64,000 nt of DNA from positions 142,978,741 to 143,042,740 of the forward strand of contig CM043945.1 in assembly GCA_014529385.2 (NCBI GenBank), written 5' to 3'. Within the stretch, counting starts at the first letter, position 1. The number at the start of each line of letters is the position of its first letter. Source of the DNA: Adiantum capillus-veneris. Taxonomy: Eukaryota; Streptophyta; Polypodiopsida; Polypodiales; Pteridaceae. Positions 60,435-64,000 of this stretch are shown here, piece after piece. Below the pieces are notes generated by a model, which worked only from the letters and a program-made list of their open reading frames with translations, searched no databases and was not told where the DNA came from. A program made the position numbers and the translations under genes.

Positions 60435-60921
60435 TTACTCTTGGGAAGCATTGTAAGCATTGACAAGGTTTAGGTTATCCTTTAATTGTATGCCTTGCAT
60501 CCATCTAGCATCTTCAAAAGGATAATTCTTAAACTTAATAAGATATCGTCGGATAGTCTTACCGCCTCTTAATACCTTGTCTTCATGTCGGAGAATGGAC
60601 TCGGGCTGCAGCACCTCCTCGTGGTCCTCGATCTCCGGTGGGTCTTCAATAGTTGGTTCTTGAGGTGGCTCTCCTTTGTAAGGCTTTAAGAGGCTCACAT
60701 GAAAAGCATCGTGTATGAGCCAATGATTGGGCAACTTAAGTTGATAGGCCATCTCATTGATTGGCCTAAGAATCTGGAAGGGACCATAGTACCTTTTTGC
60801 TAGTTTAGCATAGTACTTTTGGTGGCCCGTAGGATTCTTGCCCGTCGTGTGCCTTAAGCGAGCCTTGGGAAACTTTAACAAGACCCAATCGTTTTCTTTA
60901 AAGGCTTGGGCTCTTCTGTGC
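60435..60921 (-). pseudogene. Chromovirus integrase tail and chromodomain of unit B
   Basis: Minus frame from HRRAQAFKENDW to the stop at 60435 matches the unit A integrase C-terminus closely (KYYAKLAKRYYGPFQIL, LIHDAFHVSLLKPYKGEPP, chromodomain-like PESILRHEDK and NYPFEDARW). It is open and slightly different from unit A, so it represents a separate family copy. Everything upstream of the tail is replaced by copia sequence at about 60913-60921. Confidence 0.85.
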
Positions 60922-62202
60922 ATCAACAAGTGTGAAGGAACTGCCGTTAGCAGCAGTGAGCACAATCTTTCCAACTCCCTGAACTGGATAAGAAGCGTTG
61001 TTGGCACAAGTGACTGAATTCCCATGAGGGACAGACTCGAGAGAGGTAAACAATTCACGATGTGAGGTAATGTGCTTTGTAGCACCACTGTCGAAATACC
61101 AAACATGTGAATCTGCAGCAACTGACAAGCATGCATCATGGACAACAGGATTGTAAGTGCACTCTACGCTAAAAGCCCATTCTGCATCAGCATCAACAAC
61201 ACAATCTCCTTTCACAGAAGACTCAACAATGGCTGCATTTGTAGTGGAACTAGCATTTGCAGTGGAACCACCCTCTTTCTTCTTAGCCTCTTTGGCCTTC
61301 AACTTAGGACACGACTTGATCAAGTGATCATTGGCTTTACAATAATGGCAACGCATCTTCTTTTTGCCCTTATCACCAGAATTTCCAGACGAATTGCTGC
61401 CAGTAGAAGCATTAGGAACATAATTTTTGCTACTCGCAGCAGAACCATAAGAAGTGGCTGCATTACTGTTACTACCCTTTCTTTGAGAAGCAATAAAAGC
61501 CTGTTCAACTGCACGCTGCCTAGTCCTGTTTTTTCTAGAAAGTGACTCTTGCAACAGCAATGTGCATAATGCATCAAACTTGACAACTTCAGGATTTCCT
61601 TGGGTCATAAGTCTCCAAGTACTAGCAAAAGTTTGGTAAGAATCTGGTAAGGCATCAAGAATAGTCTGCACAAGGGAACTGTTTGAAATGACTTCACCTA
61701 CAGAAATAAGTTGCTCATTGATATCCTTGACACTAGCAAGGAAAGTGTCCATATCATCTTCCTCATGCATAATCTTCGACTCCAGCTCTTTACGCAGCAA
61801 AACAATTTTAGCCTCATTGCGGCTTGCATAAAGACCAGCTAAAATATCCCAAGCCTGTTTTGCAGATTTTGCTGAACGGATGTGAGGAACAATGGTGCGC
61901 TTCACAGACAACGCAATCAATGCATGAGCCTGTGCATCCTTAACATCCCAATGAGCTTGTTCTGCCATAGGTAAAACAACTCTAACAGCTGCAATCCTTG
62001 CAGCAAGACCTACAACATCCTCAACATCGCCTACATCCTCAGAACCAGGACATACATCAATGCCCTGCACAATGTTCCAGACACCCTTTGACACAAGAAC
62101 ATGTTGCATCATATAAGCCCACATAGGGTAGTTGTCCCCATCCAACCTGTCCTCAGCAGCAAACATCTTGAACACATCTGTGTTGTTGTTGTTGTCAGCC
62201 AT
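60922..62202 (-). pseudogene. Copia gag and protease, open but truncated
   Basis: The start MADNNNNTDVF at 62202 fits the Kozak-like context and gag length of the family; an upstream in-frame extension to 62262 is probably leader. Gag (UBN2-type; DNYPMWAYMMQHVL, AKQAWDILAGLY, QTILDALPDSYQTF) covers residues about 10-230. A CCHC knuckle lies at C285, C288, H293, C298 (RCHYCKANDHLIKSC) and the protease site DSGATKH at 371. The frame is uninterrupted for 427 residues to LVDA, then passes into gypsy sequence and stops about ten residues later. Copia relatives continue from LVDA to a conserved LYVPSL segment, which is missing. The intact frame suggests recent loss. Confidence 0.85.
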
Positions 62203-62564
62203 GGTAAATGCTGCACCTGATGTGAAAACTGCCCGAAAATAGGAGAAATGGAGCGGGAACAACCTGTGCTATATAGCACAAACCGTAGAAGACTATAAGG
62301 CACCTGTTATGCAGAAAACGGCACTGACAGAAAATCTGCACAAAATGACGAAATAGCCTGTGCAGTACTGCCCGTAGTGGAAACGGAGGCCGAAATGAGC
62401 CCAAATCAAACTTCTGAGCAGACCAAGCTCTTCGAGCTGTCCCAAAATATTTGTCGACCTACGAACGCTCGCCAAAGGTCACTGAAATCGGAGAAAGTGA
62501 GCAGGAGTGTGCTGGAGCAGCTGGCGACTAAGCCCGGGAGGACGTGACCTGCTCTGATACCAAT

Positions 62565-62792
62565 TGTTGGAATTAGGGTTGCAGAGAAACACACACAGCT
62601 TGGAGAAGACGAAGGAAGCTCAAGGCACACAATAGAGAGTGTGTTACTTAGTGTGCAATGGAAAGATAGATAGCCCTAGAGTGATGGGCGTATATACAAT
62701 GCACGGGGGAAAAAACCTCCTAAAGAGGGAAAAAAATGCCCCGACGGTCCTAGTGTGTTCACACACATCACTACCACAAGTATATGGTAACA
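62565..62792 (-). repeat. 5' LTR of the truncated copia element
   Basis: Plus-strand TGTTGGAATTAGGG to ATATGGTAACA. The adjoining 62793 is inside the plus-oriented gypsy LTR (ATCCCTAC...), showing that the copia inserted into that LTR. The second copia LTR and the matching target duplication are lost. Confidence 0.8.
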
Positions 62793-63826
62793 ATCCCTAC
62801 AAGAGGGGGCTAGAGAGAGAACACACACACCCTCACACAAGGCAAGCTTGGTACAAAGAAAGCAAAAGGGACACTTGTCAAGCTGCTCCTCATTTGGCCC
62901 TCATGGTGTGCCCTAAAGCCTATTGGTTGGCCACCCAAGGGGTCCAATGATAAATTAGTAGATTTAATTAATTGTTTTTGCATTAATCAAGTCCTCTCTC
63001 TCAAAGGGGAAAGGGAGACACTTGTCCGAGGCTACCCTTGTCACTTGTAATGCCTCCTACTTATGATTGGCTAGGCCTAGAGGGGTCCAATGAGCTTTAA
63101 GCATGAGCTACAAGGGGGGGTCGACCAAGGAAGCTAGGGACATGCTTGGGGGGTATACTCTCCCACACATACACACACACACACACCCTCGTTGTGTACT
63201 GTGAAGTTGAGAGCCTACACCAACACTCTTGGCTATGGAATGCAAATCCAACCAAGAGCCATGCTTCAATGCTTAAGCTTGCCATCTTCTCCATCTTCAT
63301 TACTATGCTATTATGTATGCCAGAGCAAGAAGAGTGATGATAAGTGAGGAACTAATTCTTTCTCCTATGAAATGTTTCTTCTTCCTCTTCTTTACCCTCA
63401 TTCCCTACTAGATCTCTCCACCTTCGAAGGTGTTTGAGGTCTTGGGACTGAGGCTTGGGATAGTTAATGCTTTCCACAAAGTTTATGTTATGCTCGTGAT
63501 GCATGACTCTTTCCATATTCATTGCATCACCTAGGTCACAAGGAACACAAATATTTTATTGTAACAAGTCTCTCTTGATGGGAGAAACTATAATACAAAT
63601 GCCTATTGGAGGGGGGACCGGCTCCACATAAATCCGGTCCTCAAATGTTGTCATGTTCTCTAAACTCTGTCTCTTACAAAAGTATTGTTCGTGCCAAGTT
63701 AGCTAAATGTTGTGTTTATGCTGCTACCATCAATTAAGTTCACACACTATGCTCACAAAGTAATTTCCTAAAAAGTACTTCTCTAATTTCCACTTCTCTC
63801 AAAATTAATAGGCCATTTCCATTACA
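62793..63826 (+). repeat. Right arm of the plus-oriented gypsy LTR
   Basis: Starts inside the LTR at ATCCCTACAAGAGGGGG, where a copia LTR abuts it, and runs to CATTTCCATTACA. It matches, reversed, the 58232 and 50956 LTR starts, including the conserved ACCGGCTCC and CACCTTCGAAGGTG text. No primer site follows, in keeping with a solo or 3' LTR end. It contains a CA tract at about 63160-63184. Confidence 0.8.
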
Positions 63827-63831
63827 TCTAG

Positions 63832-64000
63832 CAAGTTTTGAATGTTTTGGAAAGTTTTTGCTTCCACTAATTGATGGCTCAATTAGGAGATTTTTTGAGA
63901 ATTTTCTCTCTTTAGCATAGAGAGAAAATCACATTTCAAGCTCTTACATAAAGAGATCTTGGTGTGATGTAAAACTATATTTCAAAGCTCTCTCTACTTT
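63832..64000. other. Right flank of the composite block
   Basis: Sequence beyond the TCTAG duplication. A+T-rich, no feature recognised. Confidence 0.4.

Larger units (their letters stand above)
42715..60921 (-). mobile_element. Minus-strand chromovirus array with shared LTRs
   Basis: From right to left (element direction): integrase tail B (60921-60435), LTR1 (60074-58232), complete interior A (58231-52611), LTR2 (52610-50956), about 105 bp of leader (50955-50851), LTR3 (50850-49548 plus 43855-43541), leader and gag start C (43540-42715). Each LTR is followed by Met-type primer-site sequence or leader, so LTR1 and LTR2 each serve as 3' LTR of one unit and 5' LTR of the next. Unequal recombination between LTRs explains this better than separate insertions. 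Confidence 0.75.
60922..62792 (-). mobile_element. Truncated second Ty1/copia element (LTR, gag, protease) fused to gypsy sequence
   Basis: The 5' LTR is 62792-62565 (228 bp; TGTTACC...CCAACA on the minus strand), followed by a perfect Met-type primer site ATTGGTATCAGAGC (62563-62550), a 350-bp leader and gag-protease. It breaks off inside the protease region at 60922, joined to chromovirus integrase. Integrase, reverse transcriptase, RNase H and the 3' LTR are absent. Unrelated in sequence to the 43856 copia LTR. Confidence 0.85.
42421..63831. mobile_element. Composite block bounded by TCTAG target duplication
   Basis: TCTAG at 42421-42425 is followed by an LTR 5' end (TGTCATAAAAT, plus orientation). 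At the far right an LTR 3' end (GGCCATTTCCATTACA) finishes at 63826 and is followed by TCTAG at 63827-63831. Both ends belong to the same gypsy LTR family in the same orientation. The simplest reading is one ancient plus-oriented LTR insertion (solo LTR or element) later filled by about 20 kb of nested, mostly minus-oriented retroelements, with loss of part of the LTR. Confidence 0.7.

Noticed and set aside
60898-62262. A single 454-residue protein with a novel C-terminus
   Set aside because: The last residues are gypsy integrase DNA read in the wrong frame after the copia/gypsy junction.

Overview
The window looks like repeat-rich nuclear DNA of a land plant with a large genome. It holds one spliced gene with plant-type introns and a plant-like WAC-DDT protein, surrounded by nested Ty3/gypsy, Ty1/copia and non-autonomous LTR elements and long (GA)n, (TA)n and (TG)n tracts. 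The very long TE-filled intron would fit a fern or conifer, but the sequence alone does not fix the species. There are no operons, tRNA or rRNA genes, or CRISPR arrays.

Layout. 1-9.6 kb: a decayed chromovirus (RNase H at 3-198, integrase and chromodomain at 7804-9330, LTR start at 9331) is split by a reversed 7.6-kb LTR element (199-7803). That element carries only a broken gag, a tRNA-Asp-type primer site and a leader with six copies of a 24-bp perfect palindrome. 9.7-16.4 kb: a degraded reversed LTR element, a gypsy gag fragment, a compact 1.95-kb LTR element (13704-15651, perfect GAAAA target duplication) whose two LTRs both hold a CT microsatellite, and a possible zinc-finger transposase remnant. 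16.4-21 kb: no gene seen, apart from a long compound microsatellite.

21055-39514 (minus strand): a DDT-domain gene of ten coding exons. The exons join in frame to give 797 residues. Intron 2 is 15,077 bp while all other introns are 67-285 bp. Intron 2 contains a pair of head-to-head inverted LTRs and a full-length non-autonomous element (25094-32973). The single ancestral reading frame of that element fills its internal region and contains a roughly 210-residue unit repeated three times; I do not recognise this protein. A solo-LTR-like insertion sits in its 5' LTR.

42421-63831: a composite block bounded on both sides by the same 5-bp duplication (TCTAG) next to the two ends of one plus-oriented gypsy LTR. 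Inside is a minus-strand chromovirus array whose neighbouring units share LTRs, a young Ty1/copia element (43856-49547, perfect GGCTT duplication, LTRs differing at one seen base, one amber codon), and a copia gag-protease segment fused at a short homology to gypsy integrase-chromodomain sequence.

The only host gene recognised is the DDT gene, a probable ISWI-type chromatin-remodelling partner in the nucleus. Everything else is retrotransposon biology: gag packages RNA, protease, reverse transcriptase, RNase H and integrase copy and insert it, and LTRs supply promoters and ends. Several elements lack pol and would have depended on other copies.
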